Of a stretch of 27,100 nt of DNA, positions 6,407 to 14,023 are shown one piece after another. The position numbers and the translations under genes are program-made. Position 1 is the first letter of the stretch; each line of letters begins with the position of its first letter. The notes beneath the pieces were generated by a model. The model worked only from the letters and a program-made list of their open reading frames with translations. It did not search any database and was not told the DNA's origin. Source of the stretch: Candidatus Delongbacteria bacterium (GTDB lineage Bacteria > JAGOEH01); the NCBI GenBank assembly GCA_017997825.1, contig JAGOEH010000022.1, forward strand, positions 1-27,100, given 5' to 3'.

Positions 6407-8080
6407 ATGAAAAAAAATGACCTGCAAATCAGCCATGAGGCGGCCATACGGCCGATTGCAGAGATCGGTGAATCGATCGGAATCCGTCCCGATGATCTGA
6501 TTCCATATGGGCGGTATAAAGCCAAGATTCCCTTGGACTACATCAAGGAATCTGCCGACGGACCAGCAGGATTAATTCTGGTATCGGCGATTACTCCGAC
6601 TCCGGCCGGAGAGGGTAAGACGACCGTTTCAGTCGGTCTGGCTCAGGCTCTTAATCGATTGGGGAAGAAAACCATCGTTGTGTTGAGGGAGCCTTCGCTG
6701 GGGCCCATCTTCGGTATAAAAGGGGGAGCGACGGGTGGAGGGTATTCCCAGGTTATTCCGATGGAGGATATCAATCTGCATTTTACCGGGGATTTCGCGG
6801 CGGTTGAAAAAGCTCATAATCTATTGGCGGCCTTGATCGATAATAATCTGCAGAGCAAGACCTACAATCTGAATCTTGATCCGAGAACCATTCATTGGCG
6901 GAGGGTGCTGGATATGAATGATCGCTCCCTGCGCAAGATTATCGTGGGATTGGGAGGAACCACCCATGGGGTTCCAAGGGAAACCGGTTTTGATATTACG
7001 GCCGCTTCCGAAGTGATGGCAATTCTATGCCTGGCGGACGGAATCAAGGATCTGAAAAAGCGTCTTGGTCGGATTTTTGTGGGGTATACCGTTGATAAAA
7101 AGCCGGTTTATGCTGAGGATCTGAATGCTTCCGGTGCCATGGCCACCTTATTGAAGGATGCCGTGATGCCCAACCTGGTCCAGACCCTGGAGGGTGGGCC
7201 GGCCATTATTCATGGAGGTCCTTTCGCCAATATCGCTCATGGATGTAATTCCATTCTGGCTACCCGCATGGGACTGAGCCTGGGGGATTATGTGGTAACC
7301 GAAGCCGGTTTTGGATTCGATCTGGGGGCAGAAAAATTCTTTGACATCAAATGCCGCTATGGTAATTTAAAACCGCGGGCGGCGGTTCTGGTAGCGACCG
7401 TTCGAGCTCTTAAAATGCATGGAGGAGCCAAGCTGCAGGATATCACCCGGCCTGACCCCGATGCGGTTCGCCGGGGGTTGGTCAATCTGGACAAGCATAT
7501 TGAAAACATGAATCATTTTGCGATCTGCCCTATCATTGCCGTCAACCGGTTTGAGAGTGACACCGATCAGGAGATAGCCCTGATCCGGGACCGATGTCGG
7601 GAATTGGGGGTTCGAAGTGCCCTGTGCGAGGTATTTGCCCGAGGAGGGGAAGGCGGACTGGAACTGGCGGAAGCCGTTCTGGATGTCACCTCCCGATGCA
7701 GCGGAGGCTTTACTCCGCTCTATGATTGGAACTGGAGCATCCAGGCCAAGGTTGAAAAAATCGCCAAAACAATCTATGGAGCCAGCGCCATCGATTATGC
7801 TCCTCACGCCCGCAACGATCTGAAAACGATTGAACGCTTGGGATTAACCCAGTTACCGGTTTGTATCGCCAAAACCCAAAAATCATTGTCGGATGATCCT
7901 AACTTGCTGGGCCGTCCCAAAGATTTTCTGGTCACCGTTCGGGAGATCGAGATTGCCGCCGGGGCCGGATTTGTGGTTCCGATCACCGGTGAAATTCTTC
8001 GGATGCCGGGATTACCTGAAAAACCGGCCGCGGTCGATATGGATATCGATGACCAAGGAAATATTGTCAACCTATTCTGA
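6407..8080 (+). CDS. fhs: Formate--tetrahydrofolate ligase
   Basis: ATP-dependent enzyme that makes 10-formyltetrahydrofolate from formate, feeding purine and fMet-tRNA synthesis and, in acetogens, the methyl branch of the Wood-Ljungdahl pathway. At 557 residues it has the normal length. Visible motifs include the ATP-binding loop TPTPAGEGKTT, LREPSLGPIFGIKGGATGGG, HGGPFANIAHGCNS, TEAGFGFDLGAEKF and PVITGEI-like residues near the end. The ATG follows a G-rich ribosome site (6394-6402). No folD or other one-carbon gene is adjacent, so a Wood-Ljungdahl role cannot be inferred here. The stop overlaps the end of adenosine deaminase on the other strand by 9 bases. Confidence 0.96.
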   Translation: MKKNDLQISHEAAIRPIAEIGESIGIRPDDLIPYGRYKAKIPLDYIKESADGPAGLILVSAITPTPAGEGKTTVSVGLAQALNRLGKKTIVVLREPSLGPIFGIKGGATGGGYSQVIPMEDINLHFTGDFAAVEKAHNLLAALIDNNLQSKTYNLNLDPRTIHWRRVLDMNDRSLRKIIVGLGGTTHGVPRETGFDITAASEVMAILCLADGIKDLKKRLGRIFVGYTVDKKPVYAEDLNASGAMATLLKDAVMPNLVQTLEGGPAIIHGGPFANIAHGCNSILATRMGLSLGDYVVTEAGFGFDLGAEKFFDIKCRYGNLKPRAAVLVATVRALKMHGGAKLQDITRPDPDAVRRGLVNLDKHIENMNHFAICPIIAVNRFESDTDQEIALIRDRCRELGVRSALCEVFARGGEGGLELAEAVLDVTSRCSGGFTPLYDWNWSIQAKVEKIAKTIYGASAIDYAPHARNDLKTIERLGLTQLPVCIAKTQKSLSDDPNLLGRPKDFLVTVREIEIAAGAGFVVPITGEILRMPGLPEKPAAVDMDIDDQGNIVNLF

Positions 8081-9307
8081 TTCTATCTTGGGAATTCCAT
8101 ATTTCTGTTCGATTTTTTCATAGTAATCGATGACTTGACGGCAGTATATCCGTTTCGAGATGTAGTCTCCCCAATAAAAGTTGCGTTTGAATCCATAGAT
8201 GATGATGTTTTTCAGTTTCTTGGGGGTGATGTCGAAATGAGTGACGGCCAGTTCAATTTCATGACTGACGGTGGTATTGGATACCAGCCGGTTATCGGTA
8301 CACAGCGTCACCGATAGGCCTTCCTGGAGCATCCGTTTGAAGGTATGGTCCGAGAGGTTTTTCAAACTGGGATTGGTTTGAAGATTACTGGTCAGACATA
8401 CTTCGATGGTGACCCGCCGGTTGGCGATATAATTGGCCAGTTTTTGGATATACTCTTCCCGGTCACTGATGGAGGAATCCTTGATGCGGTCGGTATCAAA
8501 CAGATAGTATCCATGCCCGATCCGGTCCGTATACAGATAACTGATGGCCTGGAAAATCGATTCGGCCCCGTAGGCTTCTCCGGCATGAACCGTTTTTTTG
8601 AGAAAATTTTGGTGACAGTATTCATAAGCCTTTTTATGCTTGATGGCCGGATAGCCATCCTCCTGCCCGGCCAAATCGAATCCGACCAGCGGGATTCCGG
8701 TTTCACGTGCGATTTTAACGGCCCCTTTGGCCAGTTCCAGGGATGCCATCTGGATGATGTCATTATTACTGGAATGGGGATGGACAATGAAAAGATTCTT
8801 GAAATAGGGAGAGAACCCGGCGGTGAACATTCTCATGGCGCATACGATGATTCCGTAATGGAATGAGGGTTTACCCTCAAGGGTGACCTCGGAGGACGAA
8901 TTGTATTCGTTCTGGGCTCGGTGCAGACCGCGATGGACGGCCTCCATAATCTGCTCAAAGCTGAGATCATGATGGATATGGAGCTGAGGGGCAAACCGAA
9001 TTTCAATGTAGCATACCCCTTCCCGGATATTGTCCCAGGCCAGGTCATACGAAACCTGTTCCAACGCTTCCTGAGTCCGTAATACCGCACAGGTATACTT
9101 GAATCCGTGAAGGTATTCACCCAGATTGGCATACTTGTCTTTATAGACCAGTTCCCGTAATCCCGCTTCGGTATAAGAGGGTAACTCCACCTTGTATTCG
9201 CGGGCCAACTCAATCAAAGTGGAGATTCTCAGCGATCCGTCCAGATGAACATGCAGATCGGATTTGGGGATTTCCCGAATAAAGCTTGCAGGGTAGTTAT
9301 GGGTCAT
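8072..9307 (-). CDS. Adenosine deaminase family protein
   Basis: Zinc amidohydrolase expected to deaminate adenosine or a related purine nucleoside. Metal and catalytic residues are present: His19 and His21 (SDLHVHLDGSLR), His241 and Glu244 (VHAGEAYG), His265 (RIGHGYYL) and Asp338 (CTDNRLVSNT). The start is ATG 9307, preceded by AAGGATG; the frame extends further upstream but would run into the preceding gene. At 411 residues it is longer than the usual 330-350; the extra length includes a segment around residues 135-185 before GFDLAGQE. The substrate is uncertain: related enzymes act on adenine or aminodeoxyfutalosine. Last gene of the ridA-led cluster. Confidence 0.88.
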   Translation of the reverse strand: MTHNYPASFIREIPKSDLHVHLDGSLRISTLIELAREYKVELPSYTEAGLRELVYKDKYANLGEYLHGFKYTCAVLRTQEALEQVSYDLAWDNIREGVCYIEIRFAPQLHIHHDLSFEQIMEAVHRGLHRAQNEYNSSSEVTLEGKPSFHYGIIVCAMRMFTAGFSPYFKNLFIVHPHSSNNDIIQMASLELAKGAVKIARETGIPLVGFDLAGQEDGYPAIKHKKAYEYCHQNFLKKTVHAGEAYGAESIFQAISYLYTDRIGHGYYLFDTDRIKDSSISDREEYIQKLANYIANRRVTIEVCLTSNLQTNPSLKNLSDHTFKRMLQEGLSVTLCTDNRLVSNTTVSHEIELAVTHFDITPKKLKNIIIYGFKRNFYWGDYISKRIYCRQVIDYYEKIEQKYGIPKIESE

Positions 9308-9317
9308 ACCAGCATCC

Positions 9318-9695
9318 TTACTTGGATTTTTTGGGATCCGGTTTGGGATTGGCCGGCTTGATTCTGAGACTGTCCGGCGGATTGGTGGCTTTCCGATGCT
9401 CGTCCAAGGCATGGGTGATCTTTTGCCAGATTGATGTGAATTTCTCCGGTTCTTCATCATAATGCTTCAAAAATGCTATAAATTCATCCCGGGTGGTTTT
9501 ATGATCCCGGAAAAGCCGATCCTGAAGGATTTTTAGCGTATCCTGCTGATTCAGGTATCGTTCCGTCAGCAGGGTATTCTCTACATATAATTGAATGAAA
9601 CGGTCATCGTTCAGTGAGGCCGTAGATTCCTGAGCGGTATGGAGCCCGATCGATCCCAGCCATAGGATCAGGGTGATCAGAATAGCTCTTGTCAT
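9318..9695 (-). CDS. Small exported protein, DUF4296-like
   Basis: A 125-residue protein beginning with a likely signal peptide (MTRAILITLILWLGSIGLHTA, possible cleavage after the HTA). No lipobox cysteine is seen. The mature part holds LLTERYLNQQD and then a helical stretch ILQDRLFRDHKTTRDEF with LKHYDEEPEKF. This resembles my recollection of DUF4296 proteins of Bacteroidota (a 'Y/T-x-x-E-F ... Y ... P ... F' pattern), but the match is by eye only. The tail is rich in lysine and proline (PANPKPDPKKSK). Function unknown. It lies 10 bases before adenosine deaminase and 3 bases after the lipid-kinase-like gene. Confidence 0.75.
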   Translation of the reverse strand: MTRAILITLILWLGSIGLHTAQESTASLNDDRFIQLYVENTLLTERYLNQQDTLKILQDRLFRDHKTTRDEFIAFLKHYDEEPEKFTSIWQKITHALDEHRKATNPPDSLRIKPANPKPDPKKSK

Positions 9696-9698
9696 GGT

Positions 9699-10688
9699 TT
9701 ACTCCTTTGCTATAGTGAAATTCTTTGTTATAACTCGAATTTGTCCTGAATGTTCCAGTTTTATCGATTCCGGATTGATTTCGGTTTTTTCTCCGTCGAT
9801 CTGGATCGGAATGGAACGGTGGATTTTCAGATCGGCCGAAGCCGCGTGATAAAGCGGGATAAGCTTCTCCAACCGACGGGATAAGCCGGGAATAAATCGG
9901 TTGAGTGCCAGCAGGATATAGTGATAAGGGCGATCGATGATGATGATTTCAAACTGTTTGTCATGAGTCGAATAATCATGATGCAGCTTGGAGCCGCCTC
10001 CATAGGATCGAATATTGCTGATCAGGATGGCTGTGATGGGAGAGGCCGGCGTGATGGATTGGATCTGATCGCCGGACTGAAGGATAATTTCAATGCTTCC
10101 GGGAGGAATCCGATATGGCAGGTCCAGCACTCCCCATCCGAAATAGAGGATTTTATTCAGTCCTGGGATTTTCATAAGATTCCCCAATTTATTCCGGGTT
10201 TGATGAAACCGGGCCAATACTTCGGCATCATATCCCAGGCTGCAGTAATTGATCATCGGGTATTGTCCGAGGCGATAGATGTCAAATCCTTGGGTATGGT
10301 TTGAGTGGAGTATCATGTGAACGCGCCGCTTCAGATCGGTCCAGGTGAAAAAGGGGGAAAGGGAGTTATTGAATCCGAATTCTCGTGCCAGGTCATTGCC
10401 GACTCCGATCGGGATAATCGAAAAACGGGCTTCAATCTGTTGTTTCAGCATATCATCCATGACCAGGGAGGCTGTTCCGTCTCCCCCAACAGCAATGATC
10501 AGATCCGGTATGGACTTGGTGTAATCAGCCGGCCATTCGATGCCTGTTTCACGGGTCATGATAATTCGGTACATGATTTCGGGATAGTTAGTCTGCATCA
10601 GGCGCGGTAATAAACGAGCGACCCGCAGCCCCAGCTTTTGTCCGGAAAAAGGATTGATGATGAAGTATAGATGATGGATATCAGGCAT
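9699..10688 (-). CDS. Diacylglycerol-kinase-family lipid kinase
   Basis: A 329-residue member of the DAGK/YegS/sphingosine-kinase fold, expected to phosphorylate a membrane lipid with ATP. It has the N-terminal FIINPFSGQ, the nucleotide motif AVGGDGTAS (68-72 core) and IIPIGVGNDLAREFGF (95-102 core), and the C-terminal QIDGEK segment typical of the family. The exact lipid is not predictable. The start ATG 10688 overlaps the PHP gene stop by 8 bases, so translation is probably coupled; the ribosome site is weak. Confidence 0.9.
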   Translation of the reverse strand: MPDIHHLYFIINPFSGQKLGLRVARLLPRLMQTNYPEIMYRIIMTRETGIEWPADYTKSIPDLIIAVGGDGTASLVMDDMLKQQIEARFSIIPIGVGNDLAREFGFNNSLSPFFTWTDLKRRVHMILHSNHTQGFDIYRLGQYPMINYCSLGYDAEVLARFHQTRNKLGNLMKIPGLNKILYFGWGVLDLPYRIPPGSIEIILQSGDQIQSITPASPITAILISNIRSYGGGSKLHHDYSTHDKQFEIIIIDRPYHYILLALNRFIPGLSRRLEKLIPLYHAASADLKIHRSIPIQIDGEKTEINPESIKLEHSGQIRVITKNFTIAKE

Positions 10689-11421
10689 GATAGTTCAAAA
10701 GGTGAAGGGTCCGTTGATAGTTGTTCTGGAGATTGCATGCCTCGATGGCCGCCGCCGCCCGTCCGATCAGATTCAATTCCTCCAGATTATGATGCATATC
10801 GCTTCCGATCGAGATTGGAAGGAGGAATTCCGCTATCTGCTGTAATAGATCCGGATAATAATGAAAGTAGGGCTGCATCTCCTGATTGAGGTCGGGAAGA
10901 CAATTCCGGTTTCCATCGGTGAGTTCAAGTCCCAGATCATTATCCCGCATTGCTTTCAGCAGATCCGGATAGTTTTTCTTCTTGATTCTGAACAGTTCCG
11001 CCATTTTCTGATCCTGCTCACTGAAAAGGGTATGCACCAGAAAAATCGGTCGGGGAAAGGCCCGGCGGATTTTCTCCAGTTTTTTAAAATCGCTCATTTC
11101 CCTCATGTATTCGATATTGATAAAATCAAAGGTTTGCAGCAGATCGGTCAAACGGAGATCAAAGGATTGGATATCCAGTTCGGCTCCCGCCAACAGAGTG
11201 AAGTGGGGAAAGGCCTGGCGGAGCTGTTGAATCCGGTCGCAATAGTGCTGAATCTGAACGGGTTTGAACAGTGATGGTTTCAAGGCCAGGCAATGATCGG
11301 AAAAACCCAGAATTTTAATATCAGGCGAGGATTGTGACAGGTACTCCAGGATAGTTTCGGGCAGATAATCTCCATCGGAGAAACGGGTATGAATATGGAG
11401 ATTCATCAGGATATCAGGCAT
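10681..11421 (-). CDS. PHP-domain phosphoesterase
   Basis: A 246-residue metal-dependent hydrolase of the PHP fold. Motifs are His9, His11 and Asp16 (HIHTRFSDG), Asp42-His43 (GFSDH), Glu81 (GAELD), His130 (LVHTLF) and Asp208/His210 (IGSDMH). The segment where HisK-type histidinol phosphatases carry a further histidine (pattern GSVH) reads INIEYMREM here, so one metal ligand may be lost or supplied elsewhere. Substrate unknown: histidinol phosphate or another phosphomonoester are options. The start is ATG 11421; a second ATG at 11406 (MNLHIHTRF) is possible, and neither has a clear ribosome site. It lies 4 bases after the small membrane-protein gene. Confidence 0.85.
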   Translation of the reverse strand: MPDILMNLHIHTRFSDGDYLPETILEYLSQSSPDIKILGFSDHCLALKPSLFKPVQIQHYCDRIQQLRQAFPHFTLLAGAELDIQSFDLRLTDLLQTFDFINIEYMREMSDFKKLEKIRRAFPRPIFLVHTLFSEQDQKMAELFRIKKKNYPDLLKAMRDNDLGLELTDGNRNCLPDLNQEMQPYFHYYPDLLQQIAEFLLPISIGSDMHHNLEELNLIGRAAAAIEACNLQNNYQRTLHLLNYHA

Positions 11422-11425
11422 ATCG

Positions 11426-11593
11426 TTAGTGGGTATCGGAGCGTTTATAGAGCTCTCTCAGTTTTTCCTCACGCTGTTCCTGGCGTTGTTTGATCATCTC
11501 TTCCCGCCGTTTCTGATAGCGTTTGATTCTGATCCGCATATAAAAATAGAGGACCAGGAGAATGATCAGCAGAATCAGGGTGGTAGTATTCAT
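11426..11593 (-). CDS. Small single-pass membrane protein
   Basis: A 55-residue protein with one N-terminal membrane segment (TLILLIILLVLYFYMRI) and a highly charged, probably helical tail rich in Arg, Lys, Glu and Gln (KRREEMIKQRQEQREEKL). I start it at ATG 11593 because AAAGGACAG lies just upstream; the longer frame to 11635 would run into the flippase gene. No family recognised. Its place between a flippase-like membrane protein and the PHP gene suggests a membrane-anchored accessory factor, but that is inference. Confidence 0.7.
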   Translation of the reverse strand: MNTTTLILLIILLVLYFYMRIRIKRYQKRREEMIKQRQEQREEKLRELYKRSDTH

Positions 11594-11609
11594 GGACTGT
11601 CCTTTCAAT

Positions 11610-12569
11610 TCAGTTTTTACGGGCGACGGCATCATAAATAATGGTCAATCCGCCCAGCAGATTGACCAGAACGATGCTGCCGTAGCCGACGATGGCATAC
11701 ATGATGATGCTCTCACTGGTAATGCCGGCGCTTTGGTAGAACAACAGCATGCTCCATTCCCGGATTCCGGTTCCATTAGGGGTGATGGGAATCAGTTGGA
11801 TGATATAGATGATCGGAGTATAAGCAAAAACCAATGAAAAGGGCAGGGTTATTCCGAATGAGCGGAATGTGGTAATGGTGACCAGAATCATGGACAGGTA
11901 AATCAAGAAGGTGATAATCAGGCTTTGTATGATGGAGCTGCGGTGATGGCGGTATTCCAGAAACGATTGCTGCATGCCGTGAATGGTCTCCCAGCCCTTT
12001 TTCCATAATCTGAATTCGAGCCGGTGGCTAATCGATTTTGACCAGCTCGGCATAAAGATCAGAACCAGCATTACGGTCATGGCAGTATAGATGCCCAGGG
12101 TGCATAGAATCAGATAGAACGGCAGGATTCGGATGGTTCCGGGATAGAGTATGACAATCAGGATGCCCATAACAATATACAGAATCAGTCCCATTAGACG
12201 GGCAAACATGACTGTACTGAAGGATTCGAGTTTGTTGTCGGTGGATTTGGACAACCGATAGGCTTTGACCAGGTCGCCGCTGAGGGTGGAAGGGAGAAAA
12301 AGCTGGATGAATAAGCCGAAAAAATGATATTTAAGCAGTTTCAGCCAGGATGGAGTGGTCGGATTTTTAGCCTGCAGCAGGATTTTCCAGCGGATGATAT
12401 GGAAGATATTGGTCATCAGAGCCAAAAGGATGGTCAGACCAAAATAGTAAAAATTGACAGCATCTAAATACTGCAGCAGATTTTTGCCTTCGATCTGCTT
12501 GATGATCAGCCAGAAAAGGAAGAGCGTCAGAAGAATCTTGCCGGTGAACAGGAGGTGAGATTTTTTCAT
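11610..12569 (-). CDS. Flippase-like integral membrane protein (LPG synthase TM / UPF0104 family)
   Basis: A 319-residue polytopic protein with about eight hydrophobic segments. It fits the transmembrane family shared by the N-terminal part of lysylphosphatidylglycerol synthase and AglD-like proteins: KILLTLFLFWLI at the start, HIIRWKILL, the conserved loop LPSTLSGDLVKAYRLSK, and ITPNGTGIREWSMLLFY near the C-terminus. Such proteins are thought to move lipids across the membrane; there is no soluble synthase domain here. It starts one base after the AMMECR1 gene ends. With the lipid-kinase-like gene it gives the cluster a phospholipid flavour. Confidence 0.87.
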   Translation of the reverse strand: MKKSHLLFTGKILLTLFLFWLIIKQIEGKNLLQYLDAVNFYYFGLTILLALMTNIFHIIRWKILLQAKNPTTPSWLKLLKYHFFGLFIQLFLPSTLSGDLVKAYRLSKSTDNKLESFSTVMFARLMGLILYIVMGILIVILYPGTIRILPFYLILCTLGIYTAMTVMLVLIFMPSWSKSISHRLEFRLWKKGWETIHGMQQSFLEYRHHRSSIIQSLIITFLIYLSMILVTITTFRSFGITLPFSLVFAYTPIIYIIQLIPITPNGTGIREWSMLLFYQSAGITSESIIMYAIVGYGSIVLVNLLGGLTIIYDAVARKN

Positions 12570-12570
12570 T

Positions 12571-13215
12571 TCAGGGTTTCATGGTATGCTCATCGAAATA
12601 GAAGGCATGATAGATCAAGACGGTCAACTCTCCTTTTTTCCATTCGGTGGCCGGGAGACCTGCTTTCATGCACAGATGGCCGAGAAAATCCTCTTTTTGG
12701 GGCAACTGATCCCAAACCTGGGGTAAAAAAGTAGCCTGATGATAGCCTTTTTTAATGATGATTCCGTCGACGGAGGGGGTCAGTTTGGTTAATAAATCGT
12801 CGCTACCTTGATAATTTAGTTTTTTGGCCGGTGTGAGGACCGTGATTTCAATTTCGATATCCTTGAGTTCATGATCGCGGAGGGGGGGGAATCGGGGATC
12901 GGAGAAGGCGGCATTGACGGCATTGTTGATGACGGCTTGGTAAAGGGGCTCGATCCCCTCCAGATAACCGATACAGCCGCGCAGTTCTCCGTTTTTATGC
13001 AGGGTCACAAAGCATCCGGTTTTGGTTTGGAGAGCCGGCGAGACCGAATGGGAATCAATGGCCGGCAAGGCTTTGTCTTGAAGCTGATTGACTATCGATT
13101 GACGGGCCAGACGCAGCAATTGCTGTTTCTCATCAATACCTAACGAATCGGCTATTGACATAGTTCCCCCCAGGGTGACAAGGCTTACAAGAATTACCCC
13201 CCATGATCGAATCAT
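12571..13215 (-). CDS. AMMECR1-domain protein
   Basis: A 214-residue protein with the AMMECR1 fold; the signature LRGCIG lies at residues 78-83, followed by FSDPRFPPL, LKDIEIEITVLTP, DGIIIKKGYHQATFLPQVW and FLGHLCMKAGL. The biochemical role of the family is not settled. Two starts are credible. ATG 13215 has GGAGA upstream and adds a hydrophobic leader (WGVILVSLVTLGG) that could be a signal peptide. ATG 13161 (MSIADSLG) has GGGGGGA upstream and gives the usual cytoplasmic form. I list the longer one. It lies 14 bases after ridA. Confidence 0.88.
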   Translation of the reverse strand: MIRSWGVILVSLVTLGGTMSIADSLGIDEKQQLLRLARQSIVNQLQDKALPAIDSHSVSPALQTKTGCFVTLHKNGELRGCIGYLEGIEPLYQAVINNAVNAAFSDPRFPPLRDHELKDIEIEITVLTPAKKLNYQGSDDLLTKLTPSVDGIIIKKGYHQATFLPQVWDQLPQKEDFLGHLCMKAGLPATEWKKGELTVLIYHAFYFDEHTMKP

Positions 13216-13229
13216 GTATCTCCGATCGA

Positions 13230-13613
13230 TTACAGTTTAAAGGCCACCGCCTCGATTTCCAGTTCGGCGTTCAACGGCAGGGCAGCCACCTGAATGGCGG
13301 AACGGGCCGGAGGGTTAGCGGAAAAGTATCCGGCATAGACTTCATTTACGGCTTTGAAGTTGGCAATATCTTTTAAAAAAACCGTGGTTTTTACGATATC
13401 CTCCATCGTATAACCGGCGGCTTCGATAATCGCTTTCAGATTGTCCAGCGAGCGTTTGGCCTGAACCTGGATATCACCCTCCACCAGCTTGCCGGTTTGC
13501 GGATCCAGAGGGACCTGGCCTGAAGTATAGAGAAACCCGTTGACCATAATTCCCTGAGAATAGGGGCCAATCGCTTTGGGAGCCTTTTCGGTGGCAATGA
13601 CTTTTTTCGACAT
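13230..13613 (-). CDS. ridA: RidA family reactive enamine/imine deaminase
   Basis: A 127-residue trimeric enzyme that hydrolyses 2-aminoacrylate and similar reactive intermediates released by PLP enzymes. Typical elements are AIGPYSQGI with Tyr17, YTSGQVPLDP, the VKTTVFLKD strand, and PPARSAIQVAALP with the catalytic Arg104; the end ELEIEAVAF is standard. AGGAG precedes the ATG. It is the first gene after a near-perfect promoter and leads a run of eight minus-strand genes down to adenosine deaminase. Confidence 0.95.
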   Translation of the reverse strand: MSKKVIATEKAPKAIGPYSQGIMVNGFLYTSGQVPLDPQTGKLVEGDIQVQAKRSLDNLKAIIEAAGYTMEDIVKTTVFLKDIANFKAVNEVYAGYFSANPPARSAIQVAALPLNAELEIEAVAFKL

Positions 13614-13657
13614 GGTGATTACTCCTGGTTAAGGGTGAAAGGGTGTTGTTTGAACGA

Positions 13658-13686
13658 AGTATACAAAAAATTGCGTCTCATGTCAA
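13658..13686 (-). promoter_or_regulatory. Sigma-70-type promoter of the ridA cluster
   Basis: On the minus strand TTGACA (13681-13686) and TATACT (13658-13663) are separated by 17 bases, an almost consensus promoter. It begins about 10 bases after the SWIM gene stop and lies about 45 bases before the ridA start. Confidence 0.8.
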
Positions 13687-13696
13687 GTCCATTCCG

Positions 13697-13999
13697 TCAT
13701 TTTAACGGCAGACTCTGCATCTTTTCGATCCAATGGATCAGGGTGGCTACGATATGCTCACACCCCATTCCTTTATAGGAACAATCGCAATCAGCCGCCA
13801 GACTGTCATCGACGATGCTTAATCGGACATGGTGATGAATCGTTCTTGTTTTAACCGTTGCATCGATGACCTGTTGGGTTTCATCAATTCGATCCAATAC
13901 GATTCCGTGTTTTTTTACCAGGCGTTGAGCCGCTTTTTCGATGAGGGGATTGTCGGCAATCTCCTGGATGTCGTCTATCGTTATATCATAGAGAGTCAT
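13697..13999 (-). CDS. Stand-alone SWIM zinc-finger protein
   Basis: A 100-residue protein carrying a SWIM motif CxCx6CxH: Cys71, Cys73, Cys80 and His82 in CDCSYKGMGCEHIVATLI. The preceding part (KKHGIVLDRIDETQ ... VKTRTIHHHVRLSI) resembles the segment before the SWIM finger in Snf2-type helicases and other SWIM proteins, where the finger binds DNA or protein. Here there is no attached catalytic domain. AGGAGA precedes the ATG. It is 24 bases downstream of tgt and ends just before the ridA promoter, so it is probably the last gene of the radA-tgt transcript. Function unknown. Confidence 0.85.
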   Translation of the reverse strand: MTLYDITIDDIQEIADNPLIEKAAQRLVKKHGIVLDRIDETQQVIDATVKTRTIHHHVRLSIVDDSLAADCDCSYKGMGCEHIVATLIHWIEKMQSLPLK

Positions 14000-14023
14000 C
14001 GGGGTCTCCTGGTTTATCAGAGG

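Noticed and set aside
5872-6525. 217-codon frame on the minus strand
   Set aside because: Antisense to ferritin, the terminator and the fhs start; low-complexity shadow translation.
8284-8310. TDN instead of the TDD seen in mammalian adenosine deaminase
   Set aside because: The metal-binding aspartate is kept, and I recall TDN in actinobacterial enzymes, so it is not evidence of inactivation.
8345-8866. 173-codon frame on the plus strand
   Set aside because: Antisense to the adenosine deaminase gene, whose active-site motifs are clear.
9318-9460. N-terminal extension of adenosine deaminase up to 9460
   Set aside because: It would overlap the exported-protein gene, and ATG 9307 has its own ribosome site and the expected start of the domain.
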